Source of the DNA: a bacterium
GTDB lineage: Bacteria; UBA9089; CG2-30-40-21; SBAY01
Direction of reading: 5' to 3'
Length of the DNA: 6,439 bases
NCBI GenBank assembly: GCA_030018635.1
Contig: JASEHU010000125.1
Coordinates: 1 to 6,439, forward strand
Within the stretch, counting starts at the first letter, position 1. The number at the start of each line of letters is the position of its first letter. The notes below the pieces were generated by a model. It saw only the letters and a list, made by a program, of their open reading frames with translations, did not search any database and had not been told where the DNA came from. Below are positions 6,429 to 6,439 of this stretch, piece after piece. A program made the position numbers and the translations under genes.

Positions 6429-6439
6429 CAAGTTATTTT

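Noticed and set aside
1..6439. A composite transposon bounded by the inverted 50-bp ends
   Set aside because: There is no transposase, integrase or target-site duplication in view, and two of the three enclosed genes look like housekeeping genes; contig ends at a dispersed repeat explain it better.

Overview
The window is AT-rich bacterial DNA with three complete protein genes. All have ordinary start codons and Shine-Dalgarno sites, and a near-consensus sigma-70 promoter is present at the left. Intergenic spaces carry short A/T-rich inverted and tandem repeats of the kind I associate with uncultivated, environmental bacterial genomes. I cannot place it in a phylum from this sequence. Nothing looks like phage or an insertion sequence, and there are no rRNA or tRNA genes.

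Layout, left to right. Positions 1-257 hold a 50-bp terminal repeat copy and then a TTGACA-17 bp-TATAAT promoter with an extended -10. This promoter drives a membrane-anchored or secreted peptidoglycan hydrolase with two LysM domains and an M23 (LytM) peptidase domain (258-1268, +). A 243-bp spacer with A/T-rich inverted repeats follows. Next is the most notable gene (1512-4913, +). It encodes one 1133-residue protein with an N-terminal HD phosphohydrolase-like domain, a central STAND-type P-loop NTPase and winged helix, and a C-terminal run of twelve HEAT-like repeats. That effector-switch-sensor layout is typical of bacterial conflict (antiphage or self-killing) STAND proteins. After a 214-bp convergent spacer with two hairpins comes folP (5128-6327, -), an N-terminally extended dihydropteroate synthase of folate synthesis. 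Its short leader has 7-bp tandem repeats and runs into the second copy of the 50-bp repeat.

The first 50 bases and bases 6379-6428 form an inverted pair with 48 of 50 positions matching. The simplest reading is a dispersed genomic repeat at which a draft assembly stopped, so the window may be a whole contig. Inverted ends of a larger unit are the less likely alternative. The three genes do not form an operon: the outer two look like housekeeping genes, and the STAND gene between them looks like a stand-alone accessory gene.
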